A stretch of 20,075 nucleotides of DNA from a virus: the IMG/VR virus record IMGVR_UViG_3300022693_000337, positions 1 to 20,075 of that record; one strand, given 5' to 3'. Shown here in pieces: positions 1 to 5,780 of the stretch. The position numbers and the translations under genes were made by a program. Positions within the stretch are counted from its first letter, which is position 1. Each line of letters begins with the position of its first letter. The notes beneath the pieces were generated by a model. That model was not told the origin of the DNA, did no database searches, and was given only the letters and a program-made list of their open reading frames with translations.

Positions 1-98
1 GGGTATTTGTGGGTGACAAGCCCAATAGGATATATTGAAAGCCTTCACAAGATTAATTGACACACGCCATACACTGTACAAGACCTAAACACCACGCA

Positions 99-121
99 TA
101 AAAAAGCCCCTATAAAGGGGC
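99..121 (-). terminator. Rho-independent terminator of the leftward genes
   Basis: Read on the minus strand, a 5-bp GCCCC/GGGGC stem with a 6-nt loop (plus strand 106-121) is followed directly by a run of six U (plus-strand A 100-105). It lies 26 nt after the stop of the last leftward gene (147-317), so it is well placed to end transcription of that block. Positions 1-98 to its left show no supportable gene. Confidence 0.88.
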
Positions 122-146
122 GTATTAATCTTATACAGTGCATAGG

Positions 147-317
147 CTATTTAATAGGCATTCGAACTTGCTTTACTTTATTGGAATTGTCCGCTAGATA
201 CCACACTGTGCAGCCGTTGGTATAATCAAGTGCGACTTTAAAAATTGATATATCAATGGTGTTGTCAATTTTAGCTCTGACTTTAACACGGCTTATAAAG
301 TTATCAGTCAGTCTCAT
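147..317 (-). CDS. Small hypothetical protein, 56 aa
   Basis: The reading frame runs from ATG at 317 to TAG at 147. It begins MRLTDNFISRVKVRAK and ends NKVKQVRMPIK. A perfect AGGAGG (327-332) lies 9 nt upstream of the ATG, which is the main evidence that this short frame is translated. The product is basic and has no signal peptide, membrane segment or recognisable domain. It is the last gene before the leftward terminator, 24 nt beyond the stop of the membrane-protein gene 342-677. Function is unknown. Confidence 0.75.
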   Translation of the reverse strand: MRLTDNFISRVKVRAKIDNTIDISIFKVALDYTNGCTVWYLADNSNKVKQVRMPIK

Positions 318-341
318 ATCAAATAACCTCCTAGTATTATA

Positions 342-677
342 TTAATCGGCTAACATAATCGTGAATTTGACATCATCAATTACGAAAACAATAGTGGCAA
401 TGGCTCCTACAACAGCCGCTACAATCGCACCTACTAAAGCGTAGCCTAGCATGTTACCGAACAATGAACCGACCAACACTAGCATGAACGTAACGACCAG
501 CATGATGGCAAATGAATTTAACGCGCTGCCCACGACCTCAAGGAAGTCTACTTTACGCTCAGATTGCGCTTTGATTATCTTAAGACATGCTCCAAATGTC
601 GCTTGGTAATTATCGCCATCGCGTACTGTTGCACGTGTCATCTCATGGGCTTTTTTGAAGAGTTGTGAGTTGGTCAT
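342..677 (-). CDS. Small membrane protein, 111 aa
   Basis: The start ATG at 677 has AAAGGGA upstream. Residues 1-40 are soluble and contain a pattern of the type LFKKAHEMTR..DGDNYQATFGACLKII, which I recall from the N termini of various small gammaproteobacterial phage and plasmid proteins (recollection, not a database result). Two hydrophobic segments follow, at about residues 47-75 and 77-99, the second rich in Ala, Val and Gly; they suggest a helical hairpin in the inner membrane. A strong sigma70-like promoter (714-741) sits directly upstream, so the gene probably has its own transcript. A host-takeover or envelope role is possible but is inference. Confidence 0.82.
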   Translation of the reverse strand: MTNSQLFKKAHEMTRATVRDGDNYQATFGACLKIIKAQSERKVDFLEVVGSALNSFAIMLVVTFMLVLVGSLFGNMLGYALVGAIVAAVVGAIATIVFVIDDVKFTIMLAD

Positions 678-692
678 GGCTGCATTCCCTTT

Positions 693-741
693 AATGCGTT
701 GGTTTATGCATTCATAATAGCATACCTACGCACCGCGTCAA
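693..741 (-). promoter_or_regulatory. Sigma70-like promoter with extended -10
   Basis: On the minus strand TTGACG (741-736) is followed after 16 nt by TATTAT (719-714), which is preceded by TGC, an extended -10 match. The -35 box lies inside the 3' end of the upstream gene 704-1081, so the site separates the membrane-protein gene from its neighbours. A short inverted repeat (AATGC/GCATT, 693-712) spans the expected start. The -35 half shares eleven bases (TTGACGCGGTG) with the promoter at 3573-3601. Confidence 0.7.
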
Positions 742-1081
742 CACTTCGCACCAATTTTTTCTTCCATAATCTTTTGATCCTGCCTTGCTCATGCTGCTCA
801 GCGTCTAAAAAATAACCTTGCAAGCGCTCATCATCCCTTGGGTAAAACATCCGGTCTAGTCTAGCTGTGTATAGTATGTTGTTAGTACCTACCACGTTAT
901 ATTGATAAGGTTTTTTATAAAATGCATTCCCTACCATGTCTCCATACTCTGTTAATACCTCCAACGTCAGGCTATCAATGTATAAGTAGCAGTGTGAAGG
1001 AGGTTTGGATAGCCAATATATTAGCTCTTGTTGTCGTTCATAGTGCTGTTCAGGTGTTGATGGTACTGTGAAAGTTTCCAT
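704..1081 (-). CDS. Hypothetical protein, 125 aa
   Basis: The start ATG at 1081 lies 2 nt after the TGA of the upstream gene (1084-1275), with no clear SD of its own, so translation is probably coupled. The product is soluble and rich in aromatic residues (many Tyr), with an Arg/Lys-rich C-terminal third (about residues 95-120). I do not recognise a family. Its 3' end carries the promoter of the next gene. Function is unknown. Confidence 0.75.
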   Translation of the reverse strand: METFTVPSTPEQHYERQQELIYWLSKPPSHCYLYIDSLTLEVLTEYGDMVGNAFYKKPYQYNVVGTNNILYTARLDRMFYPRDDERLQGYFLDAEQHEQGRIKRLWKKKLVRSVDAVRRYAIMNA

Positions 1082-1083
1082 AC

Positions 1084-1275
1084 TCAGATATACCCGTTAT
1101 GCGTATGGCCTTTAACAATTAAGACTTTAGGATTAGATTCTAACTTGCTTTGCAGGTCAATGAACAGACCACGATTCACACGTTTTTTAAGTTTGAATCG
1201 TTTAGGCTTATATCCGGTGCTTGATAGGTACTGTATAGAGACCATACCAACGTCATTGGCATTTAATGGGTTCAT
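1084..1275 (-). CDS. Small basic hypothetical protein, 63 aa
   Basis: An in-frame start exists at 1335, but it would lie deep inside the upstream gene. The ATG at 1275 follows TAAGGGCG at SD distance and lies 13 nt after the upstream stop, so it is preferred. The product begins MNPLNANDVGMVSIQYLSST and is basic in the middle (YKPKRFKLKKRVNRG, residues 22-36), which could bind nucleic acid. It ends VKGHTHNGYI. No family is recognised. Confidence 0.68.
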   Translation of the reverse strand: MNPLNANDVGMVSIQYLSSTGYKPKRFKLKKRVNRGLFIDLQSKLESNPKVLIVKGHTHNGYI

Positions 1276-1288
1276 AATAGAATCGCCC

Positions 1289-1678
1289 TTATTTTTCAAA
1301 AGTTGCTTTATTATTGTCGGTAAGGCCATTGGCAATCATAATCTCAAAAGACTTCTCGCATATTAAATTATTCGCTAGAACCCGATATTCATAAAAGCCG
1401 TTTTGATAATTACCACTTTGGAAGTAGTAGGCATCTTCTATTGGTTCATAGCAAACAAACTTCACGCCATGGCGCTTGGCAAGTTTTAAACAATCCGCCT
1501 TTGATACATAACACCTCAAAACATCTTGTTTAGTGTTTTGTAAGCCTACATAATCCTGCCCTTTGTTATAAGAAACTAACAATCCCGTAGAATCGTCTAA
1601 TACCTTATAAGCACTATTTGACCAGTGGACTGTTAAACCGTTTTCTAGCGCTTGCTTAACCTGGTTTATTGATTGCAT
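1289..1678 (-). CDS. Hypothetical protein, 129 aa
   Basis: ATG at 1678 is preceded by AAGGCG. The N-terminal half (MQSINQVKQALENGLTVHWS, then YKVLDDSTGLLVSYNKGQDYVGL) resembles small phage proteins in which a short helix is followed by a beta-rich domain describing 'string of characters on DNA-like' repeats of V/Y strands, but I assign no family. There are several Cys (C55, C63, C96, C109 approximately) without a clear metal-binding spacing. A candidate promoter lies at 1703-1731. It heads a compact run with 1084-1275 and 704-1081. Function is unknown. Confidence 0.78.
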   Translation of the reverse strand: MQSINQVKQALENGLTVHWSNSAYKVLDDSTGLLVSYNKGQDYVGLQNTKQDVLRCYVSKADCLKLAKRHGVKFVCYEPIEDAYYFQSGNYQNGFYEYRVLANNLICEKSFEIMIANGLTDNNKATFEK

Positions 1679-1702
1679 GGTGTAAACGCCTTTATAAGTT
1701 AA

Positions 1703-1731
1703 TTAATAACGTTTTATGCCATCCTTGGCAA
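1703..1731 (-). promoter_or_regulatory. Candidate sigma70-like promoter
   Basis: On the minus strand TTGCCA (1731-1726) is followed after 17 nt by TATTAA (1708-1703), placing the start about 20 nt upstream of the gene at 1678. Both hexamers deviate from consensus, but the spacing is optimal and position fits. Confidence 0.5.
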
Positions 1732-1745
1732 TTCTCCTTTAAAGC

Positions 1746-2417
1746 CTATTCTTTCATACTGTCAATTTGTGCTACTACTTCACCTGCAAACAACTCAACA
1801 GCAATGCTCAAAAAGTGTACTGCAATGCCTGACCAGCTTTCATTGTCCGGTAACGTTGGTATTTCACCTAAAGTGCTTTCGATGTATTCTAAAACATCGT
1901 CACCATGCACTGCCATTGTTTCATTAGCAATGAAATACGTAACAGCGGGCATGTATGCACCACTTGCGCATCCTCCTTCACTAATAGCGTATACGTCACA
2001 CACTAACAAATCGCTTTCAATCCACTCGGGAAGTTCAATGCCTAGTTTTGACACTTCTATATCGTCAATAGCTTCTACTAAGTATTCCTTAATATCGCTT
2101 TCAAGCGCTTGCACAGTATCCCCATACGCATCATAAAAACCATCCAACATCGCATCCCAAGCGCTGTCACTGTCTTCACGGTCGTTTAGTTCCTTCGCAT
2201 AAAACTCAAAAGGGGAATAGCTAGTATAATGCGCCCATACTTCTGTTGCATCGTCGTTAAGCGTTTCTAGCGTTTTCTGTACAGCGTCGGAAATATTGCC
2301 AGTCTCTAACAGCGCTTCTAAAGCTGTTTCTTTGAAGTCTATTAATTCCATACCTTCAGCAATTGACGCGCCAAAAGTGTTTAGTTCGCTGGTAGTGGCA
2401 TTTGTGAAATTTAGCAT
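1746..2417 (-). CDS. Very acidic hypothetical protein, 223 aa
   Basis: ATG at 2417, with AAGAGA upstream. By my count the product has about 47 Asp/Glu against 7 Lys/Arg, giving a strong negative charge spread over the whole length. The pattern is mostly helical (for example residues 28-55 and 90-125), and a small hydrophobic C-terminal stretch (IAVHFLSIAVELFAGEVVAQI) fits an amphipathic helix rather than a clear membrane anchor. The gene follows one of two copies of a promoter-plus-leader cassette (2438-2489). Acidic early phage proteins sometimes mimic DNA to block host nucleases or polymerase, but that role is only a hypothesis here. Confidence 0.85.
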   Translation of the reverse strand: MLNFTNATTSELNTFGASIAEGMELIDFKETALEALLETGNISDAVQKTLETLNDDATEVWAHYTSYSPFEFYAKELNDREDSDSAWDAMLDGFYDAYGDTVQALESDIKEYLVEAIDDIEVSKLGIELPEWIESDLLVCDVYAISEGGCASGAYMPAVTYFIANETMAVHGDDVLEYIESTLGEIPTLPDNESWSGIAVHFLSIAVELFAGEVVAQIDSMKE

Positions 2418-2437
2418 TTGTTTAGTCTCTTGGTTAA

Positions 2438-2489
2438 GTGTGAGTGTTTCTTACAACGTTACTTTAAAGGTTATTACCAGTTTTTGCAA
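2438..2489 (-). promoter_or_regulatory. Promoter and stem-loop leader cassette, copy 1
   Basis: On the minus strand TTGCAA (2489-2484) and TAAAGT (2466-2461) are 17 nt apart. Five nt later comes the 18-nt leader element TGTAAGAAACACTCACAC (2455-2438), which can fold as TGTAAG/CTCACA around an AAACA loop with one A-C mismatch. It ends 20 nt before the ATG at 2417. The same element with the same -10 and the same distance to its ATG recurs at 2868-2920. Confidence 0.65.
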
Positions 2490-2847
2490 GCACTGTTTCC
2501 ACGTCAACATCTATCACTTGCTGTACAATAGCGGTATAATCCACAAGGTATAAGTCACGTTTACCAACTTTCCAAAGTTCTACATCACTGGAATTAGCAG
2601 GAAGGCCGTCAACATTCTCCATAACTTGCCAGTCAATGCGGCTTGGCTCATCTTCGCATGGGTTTACCATATAGTCTGAACTACCTACAAATTCGTTGAC
2701 TTTATCAATAAGCGACTGTATAGAATCAGCTTTAAAGATAATGTCCACTTGCTTATTCGTACCGCTTGTGATGTCGCATCCGTGCTCATAATCATCCTTT
2801 TCTACGTTTGCAAATAAGCCGTTGATAACAAATTGTGCGTTTTTCAT
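2464..2847 (-). CDS. Acidic hypothetical protein, 127 aa
   Basis: ATG at 2847 is preceded by GATAGGCGG. The product begins MKNAQFVINGLFANVEKDDYE and is moderately acidic (about 23 acidic to 10 basic residues). It alternates predicted strands with short helices, has no membrane segment, and no family is recognised. The gene is driven by the second copy of the promoter-leader cassette (2868-2920). Its 3' end overlaps the -10 and -35 of the first copy, so each gene appears to be transcribed from its own site. Confidence 0.82.
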   Translation of the reverse strand: MKNAQFVINGLFANVEKDDYEHGCDITSGTNKQVDIIFKADSIQSLIDKVNEFVGSSDYMVNPCEDEPSRIDWQVMENVDGLPANSSDVELWKVGKRDLYLVDYTAIVQQVIDVDVETVLAKTGNNL

Positions 2848-2867
2848 AACACCGCCTATCGAATAGT

Positions 2868-2920
2868 GTGTGAGTGTTTCTTACACTGCGTACTTTATCA
2901 ATCTTACCAAGTACTGTCAA
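2868..2920 (-). promoter_or_regulatory. Promoter and stem-loop leader cassette, copy 2
   Basis: On the minus strand a perfect TTGACA (2920-2915) is followed after 17 nt by TAAAGT (2897-2892). Six nt later the same 18-nt element as at 2438-2455 occurs (2885-2868); here one extra pair extends the hairpin (GTGTAAG/CTCACAC with an A-C mismatch). It ends 20 nt before the ATG at 2847, exactly as in copy 1. Confidence 0.72.
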
Positions 2921-2923
2921 CGC

Positions 2924-3058
2924 CTATTGTAAAACAATTTCTTCTTTGTAATAAATCCCAGCGCTGTCTAGTTGCTTGCGTAAGATGTCGGCAGATTCTT
3001 GGTTATAGCGTTTTAGAGCGTATGTCAGCATACCTGATTTTACGACGAATTGATACAT
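2924..3058 (-). CDS. Small hypothetical protein, 44 aa
   Basis: Frame from ATG at 3058 to TAG at 2924; the ATG lies one nucleotide after the stop of gene 3060-3329, with GAGAGG about 11 nt upstream inside that gene. The product begins MYQFVVKSGMLTYALKRYNQ and ends YYKEEIVLQ; one amphipathic helix (about residues 9-33) is flanked by short strands. Spacing and direction suggest translational coupling to 3060-3329. Function is unknown. Confidence 0.7.
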   Translation of the reverse strand: MYQFVVKSGMLTYALKRYNQESADILRKQLDSAGIYYKEEIVLQ

Positions 3059-3059
3059 T

Positions 3060-3329
3060 TTATTTTATACCTCTCAATGCTGCCTTTGGGATGCACACCA
3101 GGACTCTTTTTAATTCAGGTGCGTATTGTGGTGACGCTGTTTTAAATTCTGCATCTGGTATGCTTTCAACTATTTTTGCACGCTGTTCAGAAGTTACCGA
3201 GTCGCATTTATAAAAATCGTATAGCTTGCGTTTTGTTTTTGAGCATTTCAGCACGCCATATTCGTGATAACTGATGCCCAAGTTATATAGAAAACTACCT
3301 ACCATTGTATTAGTAACCTTAGCTTTCAT
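3060..3329 (-). CDS. Hypothetical protein, 89 aa
   Basis: ATG at 3329 is preceded by AGGTGA at good SD distance. The product is basic (MKAKVTNTMV at the N terminus, CSKTKRKLYDFYKCD at about residues 29-43), with several Cys but no clear zinc-binding arrangement. It forms a pair with 2924-3058. The 81-nt gap upstream (3330-3410) holds a possible TATTAA -10 (3353-3358), but I found no matching -35. Confidence 0.75.
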   Translation of the reverse strand: MKAKVTNTMVGSFLYNLGISYHEYGVLKCSKTKRKLYDFYKCDSVTSEQRAKIVESIPDAEFKTASPQYAPELKRVLVCIPKAALRGIK

Positions 3330-3410
3330 AAGTCACCTATTAAGTCGTTGGTTTAATACTGCAAAGCGCCCTATGCGCCGTTGCTATGTAAGACATTTTA
3401 GACGTCTGTT

Positions 3411-3536
3411 CTATACAATGCAAAGAATATCACGACCGTTTGCAATCCGCTTTGCGTATTCTAGCGCTTCGTGCTCTCTATTACAACGATACTCGATAGC
3501 GGGGCCGGAAGAAAATAAGATAGTAAAAATATACAT
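3411..3536 (-). CDS. Very small hypothetical protein, 41 aa
   Basis: The open frame extends upstream to a TTG at 3614, but that region contains a good promoter. The internal ATG at 3536 has AGGAG 8 nt upstream and is preferred. The product begins MYIFTILFSSGPAIEYRCNR and ends IANGRDILCIV. The N terminus (residues 1-10) is hydrophobic but too short for a confident membrane helix. Its position 30 nt after a predicted start site supports an independent transcript. Confidence 0.6.
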   Translation of the reverse strand: MYIFTILFSSGPAIEYRCNREHEALEYAKRIANGRDILCIV

Positions 3537-3572
3537 TGTTAGCGCTCCTGAATTCCGTTGGGTACAAGGCGA

Positions 3573-3601
3573 AATATAGACACACCTCGCCACCGCGTCA
3601 A
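3573..3601 (-). promoter_or_regulatory. Sigma70-like promoter
   Basis: On the minus strand TTGACG (3601-3596) is followed after 17 nt by TATATT (3578-3573); each hexamer matches consensus at five of six positions. It shares GTTGACGCGGTG with the promoter at 714-741. It lies just after the stop of 3611-3784 and about 30 nt before the 41-aa gene. Confidence 0.75.
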
Positions 3602-3610
3602 CAATCTTTT

Positions 3611-3784
3611 TCAAATTAATTCACAAATCCCTTCCATCCATTTTTGCATAAATAGCAACGCGCACGCGCTTAGCATACCTGCAAAGCACTTGGCGATAAT
3701 ACCAAGGTATGAATCCGGATTGCATCCTGGGCAAAGCCCGACCTTTTTCAACAAATCCCAACACAAATCGACAGCAACCAACAC
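3611..3784 (-). CDS. Possible small protein with one membrane segment, 57 aa
   Basis: Only non-ATG starts are available in the N-terminal part: GTG at 3784 avoids overlap with the upstream 51-aa frame, while a GTG at 3823 would overlap it by 28 nt. Neither has a strong SD. The product contains one likely membrane helix (about YLGIIAKCFAGMLSACALLF) and four Cys. It fills the gap between 3796-3951 and the promoter at 3573-3601, which supports it being real, but the start is uncertain and the frame could be fortuitous. Confidence 0.42.
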   Translation of the reverse strand: MLVAVDLCWDLLKKVGLCPGCNPDSYLGIIAKCFAGMLSACALLFMQKWMEGICELI

Positions 3785-3795
3785 TTTAAAGCGCT

Positions 3796-3951
3796 TTACA
3801 TGCCTACCGTTGAAGCTGCGCACCCTTTCCCAAATTTTTCAGCAACTTTCAAATCTAAATCGTCGAAGCTGCCTATCGAAACCCTTGCTGCAAACTTCTC
3901 ACCGTTGAAATTGATATATCTTTTCCTAAATTTAACTTTACACCCACGCAT
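3796..3951 (-). CDS. Small basic hypothetical protein, 51 aa
   Basis: Frame from ATG at 3951 to TAA at 3796. The product begins MRGCKVKFRKRYINFNGEKF and ends GCAASTVGM; its N-terminal half is strongly basic. There is no clean SD: the ATG lies 6 nt after the terminator-like stem at 3957-3981, whose GCGGG arm is the only purine-rich tract nearby. The amino-acid composition looks coding, but expression from this start is uncertain. Confidence 0.5.
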   Translation of the reverse strand: MRGCKVKFRKRYINFNGEKFAARVSIGSFDDLDLKVAEKFGKGCAASTVGM

Positions 3952-3956
3952 AAAAT

Positions 3957-3981
3957 ACCCGCAAGCAATTAAGCAAGCGGG
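3957..3981 (-). terminator. Stem-loop terminator after the 3998-7177 operon
   Basis: CCCGC (3958-3962) pairs with GCGGG (3977-3981), with an inner GC pair across a mismatched AA/AA step and an AATTAA loop. On the minus strand the stem is preceded by AAAG and followed by TATTTTAT, an imperfect U tract. It lies 17 nt after the stop of 3998-4690. The next ATG (3951) is within the U tract. Confidence 0.65.
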
Positions 3982-3997
3982 CTTTGAAAGGCATTAC

Positions 3998-4690
3998 TTA
4001 TAGAATGTCTTGTTTAGGCCGTTGTGTGAATTCCTTACCAATAGCGTGTTCAGAACTTTCTAAATCACAACCACTACTCACAATAGCCTCATCATCTTCA
4101 TCAATATACAAGTTATGATAATCCCTTGCTGTAGTTACGTTATAAACCTTCGCACCAAACTCCTTAGCAAGAATCTCAGCGGCCTTTTCAATTTCTTCTT
4201 CAGTCCATTCAGAAACATCCCAATAAGAATACCGATCAAAGTTCTTCGTGGGTGTTGTTGTGGGTTTCGATGAAGCGGTCTGGGTAGATTCTACTTTAAA
4301 ACCTTTATCCTGTACAGACTTTTGCAATTCTTCAACAGCATCTTCGTAAGCTTTGCGGTTGTTTACGACTTCTTGTTGAAGCATTTGCACCGCATTTTCA
4401 CTATTGCAAAGGATTTCGTAAGCGTGTGAGATATTGTCAATAAGGTCTTTTGTAGTGTTATTCTTTTGCATATCAGGTTCCTTAGCTGAATTATTACACA
4501 GGATTAAGTCTGAGTCTTTAGACTTATATGAATTGTATCCGCCATTAGACCATTGCACAAATACCCAAGAGTTCCCCTTCTCAACAACTTCGCCAACGAC
4601 ATTTAAAGGGTTGTCAAGGATATTGAGAGACCACTTGCTTCTACTCGAAAGCATCACCTTGTCACCGACTTTCAAATCTTGATTTTTCAT
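3998..4690 (-). CDS. Hypothetical protein with N-terminal SH3-like fold, 230 aa
   Basis: The ATG at 4690 (MKNQDLKVGDKVML) is chosen over 4708 because AGGAG lies about 10 nt upstream of it. Residues 5-60 (KVGDKVML, then VVGEVVEKGNSWVFVQWSNGG, then KDSDLIL) follow the strand pattern of small SH3/KOW-like barrels. Residues 85-130 look like a coiled coil with repeated Leu, Val and Glu. A low-complexity Ser/Thr/Pro linker (about 138-150) leads to an acidic C-terminal domain. A scaffold or nucleic-acid-binding role is possible but not shown. It is the last gene of its operon. Confidence 0.82.
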   Translation of the reverse strand: MKNQDLKVGDKVMLSSRSKWSLNILDNPLNVVGEVVEKGNSWVFVQWSNGGYNSYKSKDSDLILCNNSAKEPDMQKNNTTKDLIDNISHAYEILCNSENAVQMLQQEVVNNRKAYEDAVEELQKSVQDKGFKVESTQTASSKPTTTPTKNFDRYSYWDVSEWTEEEIEKAAEILAKEFGAKVYNVTTARDYHNLYIDEDDEAIVSSGCDLESSEHAIGKEFTQRPKQDIL

Positions 4691-4704
4691 TTTAGGTTCT
4701 CCTA

Positions 4705-5145
4705 TCAATCAGTTACCTCTTTATAGAAAGAATGCCCACCAATCCTAACAACCTTTTCAATCTTATTTAAATCCCAAGCTGGTGTTTCTCCTGAATGAAA
4801 GTACAAAGCATTCTTCATAGGTCTTTGGAAGTCATGTACAGGCATTTCTAACACATCCTGAGCAGCTTGTTGAGCAACTTCCCAGGCTTCTTGTGCAATA
4901 ACACTATCACTTATATCTTGCAAATGCAATCCATTCGTTACGAAAGCAAACTGACGATCTTGCAACATTACTTCGCAGAAGCTATCTGGAAAGTCCTCAG
5001 ATAATACACGGTTCCTTGCGACAATTACTGGTGCAACTTTTGCAGCGTATGTTTCTTCACCACGCGCTTCATAAAATGAAATCTGCGAAGCACATTGCAA
5101 TTCTTGTGCAAGGAGTGACGCTGTTAAGATTGCTGCTAAGGTCAT
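4705..5145 (-). CDS. SleB/Hydrolase_2-type cell-wall hydrolase, 146 aa
   Basis: The pattern ISFYEARGEETYAAKVAPVI at residues 22-41, then VARNRV, FPDSFCEVMLQDRQFAF and a C-terminal ALYFHSG, matches cell-wall hydrolases of the SleB family (Hydrolase_2), which cleave peptidoglycan glycan strands. Glu26 in YEARGE is the likely catalytic acid. Residues 1-19 (MTLAAILTASLLAQELQCA) are hydrophobic and could be a signal or anchor, though the N terminus lacks the usual basic residues. AAGGAAAA precedes the ATG at 5145. The gene sits among early small genes rather than next to a holin; it could act in lysis, superinfection or entry. Confidence 0.85.
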   Translation of the reverse strand: MTLAAILTASLLAQELQCASQISFYEARGEETYAAKVAPVIVARNRVLSEDFPDSFCEVMLQDRQFAFVTNGLHLQDISDSVIAQEAWEVAQQAAQDVLEMPVHDFQRPMKNALYFHSGETPAWDLNKIEKVVRIGGHSFYKEVTD

Positions 5146-5148
5146 TTG

Positions 5149-5247
5149 TTATTTTCCTTTGTTATCTTGTGCAAGAACCTGTATCTTATACTCTAAAGCC
5201 TGTGCAGCCATTTGTTGAAGCTGCTCTTTTGAATACTTATTGCTCAC
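5149..5247 (-). CDS. Small GTG-started protein, 32 aa
   Basis: GTG at 5247 overlaps the last codons of 5237-5533 in another frame, with AGGAG 7 nt upstream. It reads MSNKYSKEQLQQMAAQALEY and ends with VLAQDNKGK before TAA at 5149; the stop lies 3 nt before the ATG of the hydrolase. One amphipathic helix covers most of it. Strong SD placement and operon fit support translation, possibly as a coupling unit for the hydrolase. Confidence 0.65.
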   Translation of the reverse strand: MSNKYSKEQLQQMAAQALEYKIQVLAQDNKGK

Positions 5248-5533
5248 CAGTCTTCTCCTCTATACCAAACCAATACCCATTCTTCTCAGCATCACATGTG
5301 TAATACATCTTGAAAGGATTGTAACCCTTATCAATCTTCCCTTGCAAGGACACCATTAAGATTTTATCAGAAATCTTTTCAACAATCAGGTCGAGGTTTT
5401 CCATAACACCTTCATAGCCTGCTAGTTTGCCGTCTTTATAGATACGTGACCAGGGGCATGAGTAGCTTTTGTACCATGTTTCGAGGTCTTGTTCAATCGC
5501 TTGGTAAAGCTGTTTGTTTACGATGTATGTCAT
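5237..5533 (-). CDS. Hypothetical protein, 98 aa
   Basis: The ATG at 5533 (MTYIVNKQLYQAIEQDLETW) follows GGAG and lies 1 nt after the upstream stop; the longer frame from 5554 would overlap the upstream gene. The product is soluble with a Trp- and Tyr-rich core and no family I recognise. It is a mid-operon gene, overlapping the 32-aa frame at its 3' end. Confidence 0.78.
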   Translation of the reverse strand: MTYIVNKQLYQAIEQDLETWYKSYSCPWSRIYKDGKLAGYEGVMENLDLIVEKISDKILMVSLQGKIDKGYNPFKMYYTCDAEKNGYWFGIEEKTGEQ

Positions 5534-5534
5534 T

Positions 5535-5780
5535 TTACTCTCCAATACTATCATAGCACATCTGAGCAGCTAATTCTAAAATATCTTTAGTATGGTCTTT
5601 TAGGAATTTTTCTTCGGCCTGCAATACAAAATTAATTCTGTTAGTGTTCCTGTCTGATGAATCACAAACGTTATTCCATTTTAAGTACGAGTTTGTATAT
5701 CCCGTCGATGCTCTAATACATTCTGCATCTTGTAAACGAAGTTTCTTTTCACGTTCATACTCTTCTTTTAAAGTTCTCAT
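5535..5780 (-). CDS. Hypothetical protein, 81 aa
   Basis: ATG at 5780 overlaps the TGA of gene 5777-6190 in an ATGA arrangement, with GGAGG 7 nt upstream. The product begins MRTLKEEYEREKKLRLQDAE, a charged helix that may form a coiled coil, followed by a second helix near the C terminus. The ATGA overlap implies translational coupling. Function is unknown. Confidence 0.78.
   Translation of the reverse strand: MRTLKEEYEREKKLRLQDAECIRASTGYTNSYLKWNNVCDSSDRNTNRINFVLQAEEKFLKDHTKDILELAAQMCYDSIGE

Noticed and set aside
336-365. Perfect TATAAT on the minus strand (341-336) with TTCACG 18 nt upstream, before gene 147-317
   Set aside because: The expected start would fall inside the AGGAGG of that gene, leaving no complete ribosome binding site; it may be a chance match in AT-rich DNA.
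1669-2136. 155-codon plus-strand open frame
   Set aside because: Antisense to the well-supported gene 1746-2417, no SD, and Ser/Thr-rich composition typical of a shadow frame.
3537-3614. Upstream extension of the 41-aa gene to a TTG at 3614
   Set aside because: It covers a strong promoter and lacks an SD, while the internal ATG at 3536 has AGGAG at ideal distance.
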